Shown: positions 17,688 to 26,906 of the stretch, one piece after another
Numbering within the stretch: position 1 is the first letter of the stretch
Layout of the letters: each line of letters starts with the position of its first letter
DNA from: Ruminococcus sp.
Lineage (GTDB): Bacteria; Bacillota; Clostridia; Oscillospirales; Ruminococcaceae
Assembly (NCBI GenBank): GCA_015066955.1
Contig: SVNJ01000005.1
Location: 1 to 33,917 of the forward strand
Reading direction: 5' to 3'
Length of the DNA stretch: 33,917 nucleotides
Notes under the pieces: model-generated
The model's input: only the letters and a program-made list of their open reading frames with translations
Told to the model about the DNA's origin: nothing
The model's database searches: none
Made by a program: the position numbers and the translations under genes

Positions 17688-19916
17688 TCAGTCGTAGTAA
17701 TCGTAGTCGGGAGCATACATCTGCTTATTCATGGTGTATGCTTCTTTAAGAGCCTCAATAAGAGCGTCATTTTCATCACTCTTTATAAGGGCAAAGGATA
17801 TGCTTCCTCCTCTTCCAGCGTAAGGCTCAGCATACACAACACCTGAAACTTCCGAATCAATCACAACGGGAGCAGCCTTGCGAAGTGCCTCACACATAAG
17901 TGTCATATCTTCGCCGCTGTAATTTATATAGAGATCTTCGGGAGTATGAACGTAGTCGCAGTAGGCTGTCAGACGTTTGTCGGAATAATAATAATTTTCA
18001 GCCTCATCATAATCGGTTTCACCGGGCTCAGCAACCGAGTGATTTATAATAAGGTTATCTTCAATTCCTACATGCATACCATTTTCGCTTAAGGTTTCGG
18101 CTGTGATTTCCGGCGGAGTAAGTCCCATTTCATCAATAAGGGCAATAGTATCCTCAAAGCATTCTCTTACGGGGTAATCCACACCAAAGATGTAACCATA
18201 AACAGGAGATTTTTCGAACTCATCTTCGGTCATATCCTTCATATCCTCAGCATAAGCCTCCGCAAGCCTGTATAAATCCTTATTTTTAACAGAGACAACT
18301 TCTCCCTCTTCAAGCAACTGATTCGTCACTGAAAGCTCTGAACGCCTGTTTTTGATTTCTTCCAGTGTTTTTTCGGATATATCATAGTAATATGTATCGC
18401 TGCTGTAGTTCAATACCTCCTCAATGAGTTCGTATTCCATATATTCTGCATACTCGTCGGAAAGAAGAATGCTTTCAAAAAGATAAGCAAGTTCTTTCAT
18501 TGAGGTATCGTAGTATCTTGAAGAAATTGTACCGCTCTTCATATGATATGTAATATGAACAGTAGTATAGTCGTAATAGATGTTGCTGTTTTCGTAATAT
18601 TCCGGGCTTCTGGATACATCTTCGTAGTCATCGGGATTGTAGAAGCGGTCCACTATCTTCTCATGAGCGGCAACGGTTTCCTCTATTACATTTTTATCCT
18701 TGAATACGGTATTTGCGTCAATATAATAAGCGCTTCCGTAAAGCTGTATTGACACGGAATCAACCATTGAAGCGTTAGGTACATGCTTTCCCACACCGAA
18801 GCCCTCTGTTGCCATACATACATTGCACAGTACAAACACAGCCGCAACTGTAGCTCCGAATTTCACTATAGATACCCAGAAACGCCTGAAGCCTCTTCTT
18901 GAAATAACTTCGAGTATGAAGTAAATTATTCCGCATATAACGATACCCGTACCAACAGCCTCTGAATAAACGATAAACAGAGAGAGTATGCAGTAGATTC
19001 CGACAATCATGATAATATGATTGAACAGCTTGTATACATAGGGCTGAGAAACGCTTTCTGCCTTTCTGTGTTTATAGAGCAGATACGAGCCGATAATAAA
19101 TACCGCAAGAACAAAAAGCGACAATAAAAGCCAGCGCATGAAACCGTATGCGGCAAATGAGCTGCCGTAGCCGTAGTCCACACTGTCTGCATATATTACA
19201 ATATAACACAGCACTCCTATAGGGCTTGTCGAGGTAAAGAGCGTGTTTTCAAACACCGTTTCATTCCAGAAGCCAAAGCCTGCGGACTCGCATATAACGG
19301 TTGAGGTACACGCAATAACTGCGGGAATAAGCATATTCAATGCAAACGTACCGAAAACCGACTCAAATGAGCTTCCCGTACATACCGTTGCAAATACCGT
19401 GAGAGTATAGTAAAGTATTATACCCACAAGAATAATAAGACCTATTTTAAGAATCTCAGGGAAAACCTCCCAGTCGAATTCCACATCAAACATATTAGTG
19501 CCTGCCACAAGTACTATAAGGCTTACGATACCCGAAAGAAAAGCAGGTCCGATATATACCGTAAGTCCTGAAAGATACTCGCAGAAGAATTTCTGTTTAG
19601 CGGTCAGCGGAAGTGAATAGTTCATATCAACAAGGGTTTTTGTAAAAAGATAGCTGAAGCTGTTTCGTGCGATAAGCATACCTGAAAATATGCATATCAT
19701 AATTGCAAATGTTGATACGCCGAGAATAGATTCATCGGGGGAATACAAATCATTAGCATAAGTGTATTCCGAATAAATTATAAATGCAATCATGAGAGGA
19801 AGTCCTATCAGCTGAAGGACAATATTCACGATAAGAAGCCTTTTGTTTTCGGCAAGCTTATTTCGGAAATGTACTCCGAAGAAGCTTTTCTTAGACTCCG
19901 ATGTCACTGCTGTCAT
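17688..19916 (-). CDS. ABC-2-type permease
   Basis: Multi-span membrane protein. Start at 19916 preferred (ggaggtgctcggatATG, reverse strand), giving a short overlap with the ATPase gene; listed ORF start is 19955. Confidence 0.85.
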   Translation of the reverse strand: MTAVTSESKKSFFGVHFRNKLAENKRLLIVNIVLQLIGLPLMIAFIIYSEYTYANDLYSPDESILGVSTFAIMICIFSGMLIARNSFSYLFTKTLVDMNYSLPLTAKQKFFCEYLSGLTVYIGPAFLSGIVSLIVLVAGTNMFDVEFDWEVFPEILKIGLIILVGIILYYTLTVFATVCTGSSFESVFGTFALNMLIPAVIACTSTVICESAGFGFWNETVFENTLFTSTSPIGVLCYIVIYADSVDYGYGSSFAAYGFMRWLLLSLFVLAVFIIGSYLLYKHRKAESVSQPYVYKLFNHIIMIVGIYCILSLFIVYSEAVGTGIVICGIIYFILEVISRRGFRRFWVSIVKFGATVAAVFVLCNVCMATEGFGVGKHVPNASMVDSVSIQLYGSAYYIDANTVFKDKNVIEETVAAHEKIVDRFYNPDDYEDVSRSPEYYENSNIYYDYTTVHITYHMKSGTISSRYYDTSMKELAYLFESILLSDEYAEYMEYELIEEVLNYSSDTYYYDISEKTLEEIKNRRSELSVTNQLLEEGEVVSVKNKDLYRLAEAYAEDMKDMTEDEFEKSPVYGYIFGVDYPVRECFEDTIALIDEMGLTPPEITAETLSENGMHVGIEDNLIINHSVAEPGETDYDEAENYYYSDKRLTAYCDYVHTPEDLYINYSGEDMTLMCEALRKAAPVVIDSEVSGVVYAEPYAGRGGSISFALIKSDENDALIEALKEAYTMNKQMYAPDYDYYD

Positions 19917-20817
19917 ATCCGAGCACCTCCAGTTCATAGATAAATATTTCTTCAAGGGAAAGCGGAATTATTTCAAGCAGCATAGGCTTTTTCGGTGCAA
20001 ATGCTGACTTAAGGGTTTCTTCATCACCCTTTGCGATAATATAGTAGATACTCTGACTGCGTTCAAAGTGAAGAACGTCAAGACCAAGCTGTTCAATATC
20101 TTCACGGCTGTAATCCTTCGGAGTGCCGTCATCATTCGGCGGAAATACAGCCTGCACCTTATGGACACTGCTTTTTACGCTGTCAATTTCACGGGCAAAT
20201 ACTATTTTTCCGTTATGGAGAAGTGCCGCAGTATCGCAGACCTCGTTTATCTCTTTAAGGTTATGCGACGATATAATAGTTGTAAGCTGACGGTCAAGCA
20301 TAGCGTCAACAAGCATTTTCTTTACGATTATACGCATTGTCGGGTCAAGACCGTCAAATGCCTCGTCAAGAAGAAGGTAGTCCGTGCGGCAGGCAAGTCC
20401 GATAATAACGATTGCCTGTCTCTTCATACCCTTTGAAAAATCGCCTATCTTTTTATCAAGAGGAAGATTAACCTTTTGTCTGAGGCTTTCAAAAAGCTTA
20501 TTGGAAAAGTTCGGATAATAGCCCTTATAGTAGTCCCTGAGTTTTTTCAGTGTAAAGCCCGCAAACTGTACCGTTTCATCGTTTATGAAAAAGATTTTCT
20601 GCTTAAGCTTTACATTATCGTAAACCTTTTCCCCGTCAACAAGAACCTCTCCGTCTTCGGGACGGTAAATTCCCGAAATAAGCCTTAATATGGTGGATTT
20701 TCCCGCACCATTTGAGCCGAGAAGTCCGAATGCTGTGCCTTTTTCAATTTTAAGGCTGACATTATCGAGAGCTGTAAAGCTTCCGAAGCTTTTGGTAGTC
20801 TTAATAAGTTCAATCAT
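19891..20817 (-). CDS. ABC transporter ATP-binding protein
   Basis: Walker A GSNGAGKST, FSKGMKRQ signature, DYLLLDEAFDGLDP, SSHNLKEI. Confidence 0.93.
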   Translation of the reverse strand: MIELIKTTKSFGSFTALDNVSLKIEKGTAFGLLGSNGAGKSTILRLISGIYRPEDGEVLVDGEKVYDNVKLKQKIFFINDETVQFAGFTLKKLRDYYKGYYPNFSNKLFESLRQKVNLPLDKKIGDFSKGMKRQAIVIIGLACRTDYLLLDEAFDGLDPTMRIIVKKMLVDAMLDRQLTTIISSHNLKEINEVCDTAALLHNGKIVFAREIDSVKSSVHKVQAVFPPNDDGTPKDYSREDIEQLGLDVLHFERSQSIYYIIAKGDEETLKSAFAPKKPMLLEIIPLSLEEIFIYELEVLGYDSSDIGV

Positions 20818-21179
20818 TCCCCGTGTTCCTCCTTTATCATGTCAATTCTTTCCTTAAGTTCGTCTGCGCCTATTCCCCTGTCAAACGCTTCCCGCACCGA
20901 TTTGTCAAAACCGCTCAGTATAGCCGAACGGAATATTTCCGCATTCGGCTTCGCTATAAAGCTGCCTCTGCCCTGAAGCGAATAAATTATGCCGTTTCGT
21001 TCAAGCTCCTGATATGCCTTTGCGACCGTATTCGGATTGACTCCCGCATCCTTTGCAAAACTCCTGACACTCGGAATCTGGTCATTTTCTTTTAACGTAC
21101 CCTTAATTATAAGCTCTATTATTTTTTTGTATATCTGCTCATAAATGGGCATACGGCTTGTAAGGTCGATATTAAACAT
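20814..21179 (-). CDS. GntR family regulator, YtrA-type
   Basis: SRMPIYEQIYKKIIELIIKGTLKENDQIPSVRSFAKDAGVNPNTVAKAYQELERNGIIYSLQGRGSFIA winged-helix domain with a short C-terminal region; ATGA overlap with the ABC ATPase. Confidence 0.93.
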   Translation of the reverse strand: MFNIDLTSRMPIYEQIYKKIIELIIKGTLKENDQIPSVRSFAKDAGVNPNTVAKAYQELERNGIIYSLQGRGSFIAKPNAEIFRSAILSGFDKSVREAFDRGIGADELKERIDMIKEEHGE

Positions 21180-21199
21180 AAATCCTCCTTTCTGTAGTA

Positions 21200-21224
21200 G
21201 GTGTACTATCCGTGTTATTACACT
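21200..21224. promoter_or_regulatory. YtrA-type operator upstream of gntR-ABC operon
   Basis: GGTGTA-N13-TACACT inverted repeat, one mismatch from the AGTGTA-N13-TACACT repeat described for B. subtilis YtrA; immediately downstream of the -10 element. Confidence 0.75.
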
Positions 21225-21227
21225 AAT

Positions 21228-21256
21228 ATAATATCACACTTCCTTTCCTTTGTCAA
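21228..21256 (-). promoter_or_regulatory. Promoter of gntR-ABC operon
   Basis: Reverse strand TTGACA (21251-21256), 17 bp, TATTAT (21228-21233). Confidence 0.8.
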
Positions 21257-21458
21257 TAGCAGATTTGACTTTTTATTTTACTATTGCCATGTTTCTGTGA
21301 AAAAAGAGCGAAAACATATAAAAACACAAGGCAATATAATACAAAACAGTGTTACCTTAAATTAAATTAAGCTTAAATAATTTCATATTGTGCATACAGC
21401 TGAGAAAGCTTAACGAATTTTTGTTAAAGTTTTGTTAGTGTAATTTACACAAATTTCA

Positions 21459-21487
21459 TTGACAAACTTTTTGCAATGTGTTAATAT
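21459..21487 (+). promoter_or_regulatory. Promoter of GH5-dockerin gene
   Basis: TTGACA (21459-21464), 17 bp, TAATAT (21482-21487). Confidence 0.8.
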
Positions 21488-21575
21488 GTAAATGCACTAT
21501 TTTTTGAATTTAGCAGACGCTTTCTGCACTGGGTGTCTGTTGAATATATTTTTATATAATATTAGGGAGGATATT

Positions 21576-23798
21576 ATGTTTAAAAACAGAAAAACAATTA
21601 AACGTATCGTAAGCATTTCGGCAGCTGCGGTATGCATGATGTCTGCACTGCGCTTCATGCCTGCACTGAAAAACGAAACATTTGCTGCTGATGAGCTTAC
21701 AGCATTCGAAATTACAAAAGAAATGAAAATCGGCTGGAATATCGGTAACTCACTCGATGCTACAGCTGCCGGCTCAAATCCCGGTCTCAGCACTGAAACT
21801 GCATGGGGCAACCCTAAAATCACAAAGGAGCTTATCGACGCTGTAAAAGCTAAGGGCTTCAACACTATCAGAATCCCTACAACATGGTATCAGCACCTTG
21901 ATGCGGATAACAACATCGACCCTGAGTGGATGGCTCGTGTACATGAAGTTGTAGATTACTGCTATGATAACGATATGTACATTATTCTTAACCTCCACCA
22001 TGAAGAGTGGGTTAACAGAGCTGATCTGGGTACTGCTTATGACGAAATGGCACCTAAGCTTCTGAAAATCTGGCAGCAGATTGCAGACGAATTCACAAAC
22101 TATGACCAGCACCTTATTTTTGAGTGTATGAACGAGCCGAGAGCTGTAGGTACTACTCACGAGTGGTGGGGTCCTGAGCAGAGCGAGGTTAACACAATCA
22201 ATAACCTCAACGCTGATTTCGTTGAGCTTATCAGAAACGACGATTCACCCTACGCTGACACACGTCTCCTTATGATTCCCGGCTACTGTGCAGCAAGTGA
22301 TATTTCAATGATTTCAAAAATCGCTGTTCCTGATGATGATTACGTTGCAGTTTCAATTCATGCTTATGTTCCTTATAACTTCACAATGAATTCTGCTGTT
22401 GCGGATCACAGCGTATTTACAGACAGCTACAAGGCAGAGCTTAAGTCAATCCTTGAAGGTATTCGCTCAACCTTTATTGCAGAAGATATTCCTGTAGTTA
22501 TCGGTGAGTTCGGTACATCAAACTTTGAGAATACCGACGCAAGAGTTGAATGGGCAAACGCTTATATCTCACAGGCTAAGTCTATCGGTGTTCCCTGTGT
22601 TCTCTGGGATAACAATACTATCACAAATCCTAAGGATCCCGGCGAGTGTCACGGCTATATAAACAGAAGAACACTCGAATGGTACGAGATTTCCGAGCCT
22701 GTTATTGCTGAAATGATGGACGTTCTTGCTGATGACTCCATTGTATGGGGCAGCGAAGGCAAGGGTCCTGAGTATATTCACTCCTCAATTGATTCAGGCA
22801 AGACCCTTACATCATCCTCACAGTCTATCGACGCTTCCATAAAAAATGGAAACTGCACCGGAAATTATGACGTTTCATGGGCTGCACTTCAAGGCAAGGA
22901 AATTGCTATAAAGTTCACAGGTGACGTTCCGCTTGCTTGCTTTATGGACAGCGAATGGGGCAACTGGACTCAGTTAAACCCTTATGACGTTGACAAGAAG
23001 AACGGTATTGCTTACTATTCTTATGAAGATATCAAATCAGCATGGACAGCTTCCTCAGAGCCTGCACATCTCTGTGCTATGACAATGGGTGTAACAACTG
23101 TAGATAAGATTTCTCTTATCGATGCTGCTACAATCAAAGAACCCGGCACAGATGACCCACAGCCTACAGATCCTGTAAAGCCTACAGACCCTGTAAATCC
23201 TACAGATCCCGTTGAGCCTACAACACCCGGTAATGAGGACTTTGTATTTGAGACATTATTCTATAATGTAGATATCTCCGAGAGAGTACAGGGCGGAAGC
23301 GTTATCACTCTTAAGATTGAAGGCGAGCCTTCTGCAAGTGTCGGCGGATGCGTAGGCTACGGTACAAACGAGGATGACTGGGTAAATATCGAGTGGAGCA
23401 CAAATCTCGACAACGACGGTGCTGCTGAGGTAGTCGTTGATATCAGCGATATCCCCGAAGAGCTTGATGCTGCACAGGTACAGATCTGGTGGTCAAATGT
23501 ATGGAATGCTTCCACAGAGACTGCAAAGGATTACCCCTGCGAAATGGTTGACTATAAGGTTGAAACAAAAGGTATGGGCGACATTTTATACGGTGACGTA
23601 AACAACAGCGGCGATGTTGAGGTTGCAGACGCTATCGCAGTTATGTCATACGTAACAAACGCTGAGAAATTCCCGCTTACAGCAGAGCAGCAGGCTGCTG
23701 CTGACGTATATCAGTCAGGTGACGGCGTTGGTATTAATGACGCAGTTTCAATTCAGAAGTATCTCACAAAGCTTATTAAGGTTCTTCCTGAATCCTGA
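21576..23798 (+). CDS. Secreted GH5-family glycoside hydrolase with two putative carbohydrate-binding regions, PT linker and C-terminal dockerin
   Basis: Start ATG 21576 behind agggagg. Signal peptide. GH5 motifs IGWNIGNSLDA, FNTIRIPTTW, LIFECMNEPR (acid/base Glu), PVVIGEFGTS (nucleophile Glu). PTDPVKPTDPV linker. Dockerin YGDVNNSGDVEVADAIAVMSYV / ADVYQSGDGVGINDAVSIQKYL. Confidence 0.94.
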   Translation: MFKNRKTIKRIVSISAAAVCMMSALRFMPALKNETFAADELTAFEITKEMKIGWNIGNSLDATAAGSNPGLSTETAWGNPKITKELIDAVKAKGFNTIRIPTTWYQHLDADNNIDPEWMARVHEVVDYCYDNDMYIILNLHHEEWVNRADLGTAYDEMAPKLLKIWQQIADEFTNYDQHLIFECMNEPRAVGTTHEWWGPEQSEVNTINNLNADFVELIRNDDSPYADTRLLMIPGYCAASDISMISKIAVPDDDYVAVSIHAYVPYNFTMNSAVADHSVFTDSYKAELKSILEGIRSTFIAEDIPVVIGEFGTSNFENTDARVEWANAYISQAKSIGVPCVLWDNNTITNPKDPGECHGYINRRTLEWYEISEPVIAEMMDVLADDSIVWGSEGKGPEYIHSSIDSGKTLTSSSQSIDASIKNGNCTGNYDVSWAALQGKEIAIKFTGDVPLACFMDSEWGNWTQLNPYDVDKKNGIAYYSYEDIKSAWTASSEPAHLCAMTMGVTTVDKISLIDAATIKEPGTDDPQPTDPVKPTDPVNPTDPVEPTTPGNEDFVFETLFYNVDISERVQGGSVITLKIEGEPSASVGGCVGYGTNEDDWVNIEWSTNLDNDGAAEVVVDISDIPEELDAAQVQIWWSNVWNASTETAKDYPCEMVDYKVETKGMGDILYGDVNNSGDVEVADAIAVMSYVTNAEKFPLTAEQQAAADVYQSGDGVGINDAVSIQKYLTKLIKVLPES

Positions 23799-23817
23799 TT
23801 AGTATAAGCCAAAATCA

Positions 23818-23845
23818 ACGGACGGCCATCGGCCGTCCGTTTTTG
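23818..23845 (+). terminator. Rho-independent terminator of GH5 gene
   Basis: ACGGACGGCC-atc-GGCCGTCCGT followed by TTTTT. Confidence 0.85.
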
Positions 23846-23890
23846 CGTGTATACATAAGAAATCCCCCGAAGCTTCAGGGGAGCAAAGAA

Positions 23891-23930
23891 ATACCGCACA
23901 AAGCCCGTCTGAGGACTTTGTGCGGTATTG
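23891..23930 (-). terminator. Terminator-like hairpin 3' of the glycosyltransferase gene
   Basis: AATACCGCACAAAG...CTTTGTGCGGTATT long inverted repeat directly downstream of the minus-strand gene. Confidence 0.65.
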
Positions 23931-23936
23931 CCATTA

Positions 23937-24920
23937 TTATTCCTTATTCACAAACTCTGCGCCAAGCTCATTGATGAATTCTGCAACAATAAATCTCGGA
24001 CGCTGTTTAACTTCAGCGTAAATCTTGCCGATATACTCACCGATAATACCAAGGCAAAGGAGCTGAAGTCCGCCGATAAGCCATATTGAGCATATTGTAC
24101 TCGACCAGCCAAGCTCTGTATCACCGATAAGCTTTGAGATAAATGCCCAAATAAAGGCGATAATGCTGACAATGGTCATAAAGAAGCCGAGACTTGTAAT
24201 AAGCTTAAGAGGCTTTACGCTGAATGAGGTTATACCGTTCATTGCAAAGCTGAGCATCTTCTTAAGCGGATACTTGCTTTCACCTGCAAAACGTTCATGA
24301 CGCTCATAAAATACGCTTGTGCTCTGAAATCCGATAAGGGGAACCATTCCTCTGAGGAAAAGATTTACTTCCTTGAAATTCGCAAGCTCCTGAAGCACTC
24401 TCTTGCTCATGAGACGGAAGTCTGCATGATTATACACAACATCCGCACCCATGACCTTCATGAATTTATAGAAGCCCTCTGCGGTAAAGCGCTTGAAGAA
24501 GGTATCGGTTTTACGCTCGCTTCTTACGCCGTATACAACCTGATTGCCCTCATAGTATTTTTCAACCATAGCGTCAATGGTGTTGATATCGTCCTGAAGG
24601 TCTGCGTCCATAGTTATAGCCATATCGCAGATATCCTTTACAGTCATAAGACCCGCAAGTACAGCATTCTGATGTCCGCTGTTATGTGCAAGATTAATAC
24701 CTGAGAAGAAGTCAGGGTCGCTCTGATGAAGCTCCTGTATAATCTGCCATGTTTTGTCCTTTGAGCCGTCGTTTACGAAAACCACACGGCTTTTTGCAGA
24801 TATAAGCTGACGCTCTCTCAGCGACTGATATTTTTCCTTAAGCTGCTTTGCCGTTTCGTGAAGAACTTCTTCTTCGTTGTAGCACGGAACGACCATATAT
24901 AAAATTTCGGGATTAAGCAT
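23937..24920 (-). CDS. Family 2 glycosyltransferase (polyprenyl-phosphate/GtrB-like) with C-terminal membrane spans
   Basis: YMVVPCYNEEEVL, VFVNDGSKDKTW, AITMDADLQDD, two C-terminal hydrophobic helices. Confidence 0.92.
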   Translation of the reverse strand: MLNPEILYMVVPCYNEEEVLHETAKQLKEKYQSLRERQLISAKSRVVFVNDGSKDKTWQIIQELHQSDPDFFSGINLAHNSGHQNAVLAGLMTVKDICDMAITMDADLQDDINTIDAMVEKYYEGNQVVYGVRSERKTDTFFKRFTAEGFYKFMKVMGADVVYNHADFRLMSKRVLQELANFKEVNLFLRGMVPLIGFQSTSVFYERHERFAGESKYPLKKMLSFAMNGITSFSVKPLKLITSLGFFMTIVSIIAFIWAFISKLIGDTELGWSSTICSIWLIGGLQLLCLGIIGEYIGKIYAEVKQRPRFIVAEFINELGAEFVNKE

Positions 24921-25046
24921 ATTAAACGTCCTCTTTTTATAGATTTATATTTAAATTATAGCACTCTGCCTTATCAATGTCAAGAACTATCCCCTGTTTC
25001 TCATGCAAATCATTTCAAAAGCAATTGCCTGATTATGTATTCCTTT

Positions 25047-25102
25047 TGTAGGGGCTGATTACGTAATTTATTCGTGGGTCGATGTGGGCATCGACCTCTA
25101 CA
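25047..25102. repeat. Degenerate REP-like element(s)
   Basis: tgtaggggctgattacg... and gggtcgatgtgggcatcgacctctaca, whose reverse complement tgtagaggtcgatgcccacatcgaccc fits the same TGTAGRG + palindrome layout. Confidence 0.5.
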
Positions 25103-25146
25103 GAACACACAAATGATTTAATATCTAAGATTGATTTGCATGTCTG

Positions 25147-26835
25147 TCACTCTGCCGAAGCTTCTTCCGTAGTTTCCTCAGTCTCAGCCGTCGCTTCTTC
25201 GGATTCATCCTCAGTTGTGCCTTCTTCTGGAGAAGCATTTTTAAGCTGTCCATACTCATCAAGAGTAAGTGCACCGCTTGAATTATAGGCACGTATGAAG
25301 TTTTCCTGTGTCATATACTTATCGGAGAATTCGCCCTCCTCATTCTGCAGATAATCGCCGTACCAGAGTCCGAAGAACGACCACACCGCATTGTCACGGA
25401 AGGAAGCGTCGATGTCGGGAACACTGCTGCATTCGCTGAGTGCGATAAGCTTGCCTGTACCGATTATTTTCTGCAATGAGGCAAACTGTTCGTAGCGGCT
25501 TCCGTAATTTTTATCCTCACCCATGTAAATATCAACAGCAGCTATATCGAAGGTGCTTTCATCAACGAGAGTGTCCTCACTCTGACCGTTCCAAATCCAG
25601 ATAAGGTTGTCAAGCTCGAAATACTCAGTCATACGTGTGTACATAAGCTGCCAGAGCCACTTATAGTCCTCCGCACCGCTTGCACCCCACCAGAACCAGT
25701 CGCCCGAACCCTCATGAAGAGGTCTCCAGAGTACGGGAATACCCTTGTTTTTAAGTGAAAGAAGCTGTCCTGCCATATTGTCTATATCAAGGATAAGACC
25801 GTAGCACTGCTCGGAAATACGTCCCTCGCCGTAAAGGCCACGAATTTCCTCCTGAGTCAGCAGAGCAATATCCTCATCTGTCACAGCGTCGCTGAGAAGG
25901 AAATCTGTTTCCTCTGCGTATACGGAGGGATTGCTTCCGGGAGATTCCCAGTGCCACATAAGTCCCACTATACCGCCTTTTCTGTGCCATTCTGCGGCTG
26001 CATCGATAGTCTTGAAGCTTTCATCAAATGAGTCATTGAAATTTTCAAGTGCGGAGAAGCGTATAACGGGGTATTTTCCCGTAGTGCGGTACACGAAATC
26101 AAGCTCCTTGTTTGTTTCGTCGGAAACATACTGTCCCGTAATTATGTACTCGCCGTAATTTTCCGTAAGGAAGCTCATAAGCTCCTTTGCTGATTCTGCG
26201 GCATTAGCGTTTGACAGCTCACCGTCGGTTTCGTAGCTTATTTCGCTGAGAGTTGTATTATTGGAAATTTTCAGAAAATCAAAGCTTATATCGCCGTCTG
26301 CGCTGAGTCTGATTTCCGACTCGCCCTTTACAAGGAAAACACCGTAAAGGGTGATAACGGTGAATGCACCGTCTGATTTTGTGTCAAAACGGCTGATTTC
26401 CGTATCGTTGAGAAAAACGGTACACTCTGCCTCAGCATCGGAAGCAATGCAGAATGAAAGGTCATAATGCTGATTGCTCGGCACTTCGATATTAAAATCC
26501 AGATAATCCGTTTCGCCGCCTGTAAATCCCGTAACATAGCCGTCGCCGCTGTAATTTTCCCTGTCAGACGATATGGAAAGACCTGAGCCAAGCTCACAAA
26601 GCTCTGCCTCATAAAGGTCACCCGTGTCCTGCTGCTCAATCGCAGGGTATGATACGGGATAATCGGGATATGACTCGACAGGCTCGGTTGTAGCCTCTGC
26701 CGAGCCTTCATCGCCTGTTGTCAGCTCGACGATAGAAATATCCTCAGTCTCACTGATTTCCGCTCTCGGAACGGAATTACAGCCTGTAAGCAGCATTGCC
26801 GCTGCTGTCAGGGATATACATTTCTTGAAATTCAT
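25147..26835 (-). CDS. GH26-like (beta-mannanase-type) lipoprotein with putative N-terminal CBM35-like region
   Basis: Start 26835 behind aggaggaattt. Lipobox LLTGC. YGEYIITGQYVS, GLMWHWESPG, VLWRPLHEGSGDWFWWG (GH26 acid/base region), NLIWIWNGQ, ALSECSSVPDI. Confidence 0.85.
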   Translation of the reverse strand: MNFKKCISLTAAAMLLTGCNSVPRAEISETEDISIVELTTGDEGSAEATTEPVESYPDYPVSYPAIEQQDTGDLYEAELCELGSGLSISSDRENYSGDGYVTGFTGGETDYLDFNIEVPSNQHYDLSFCIASDAEAECTVFLNDTEISRFDTKSDGAFTVITLYGVFLVKGESEIRLSADGDISFDFLKISNNTTLSEISYETDGELSNANAAESAKELMSFLTENYGEYIITGQYVSDETNKELDFVYRTTGKYPVIRFSALENFNDSFDESFKTIDAAAEWHRKGGIVGLMWHWESPGSNPSVYAEETDFLLSDAVTDEDIALLTQEEIRGLYGEGRISEQCYGLILDIDNMAGQLLSLKNKGIPVLWRPLHEGSGDWFWWGASGAEDYKWLWQLMYTRMTEYFELDNLIWIWNGQSEDTLVDESTFDIAAVDIYMGEDKNYGSRYEQFASLQKIIGTGKLIALSECSSVPDIDASFRDNAVWSFFGLWYGDYLQNEEGEFSDKYMTQENFIRAYNSSGALTLDEYGQLKNASPEEGTTEDESEEATAETEETTEEASAE

Positions 26836-26906
26836 AAATTCCTCCTGTATAATAAGGTGCACATTGTGCCTTAAGCTGTATCGCACAGAGCCTGTGCGGA
26901 ATTGTC

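Noticed and set aside
21492-21575. Upstream 28-aa extension of the GH5 ORF
   Set aside because: The predicted transcription start (about 21494) falls at its ATG, and the signal peptide and agggagg RBS point to ATG 21576.
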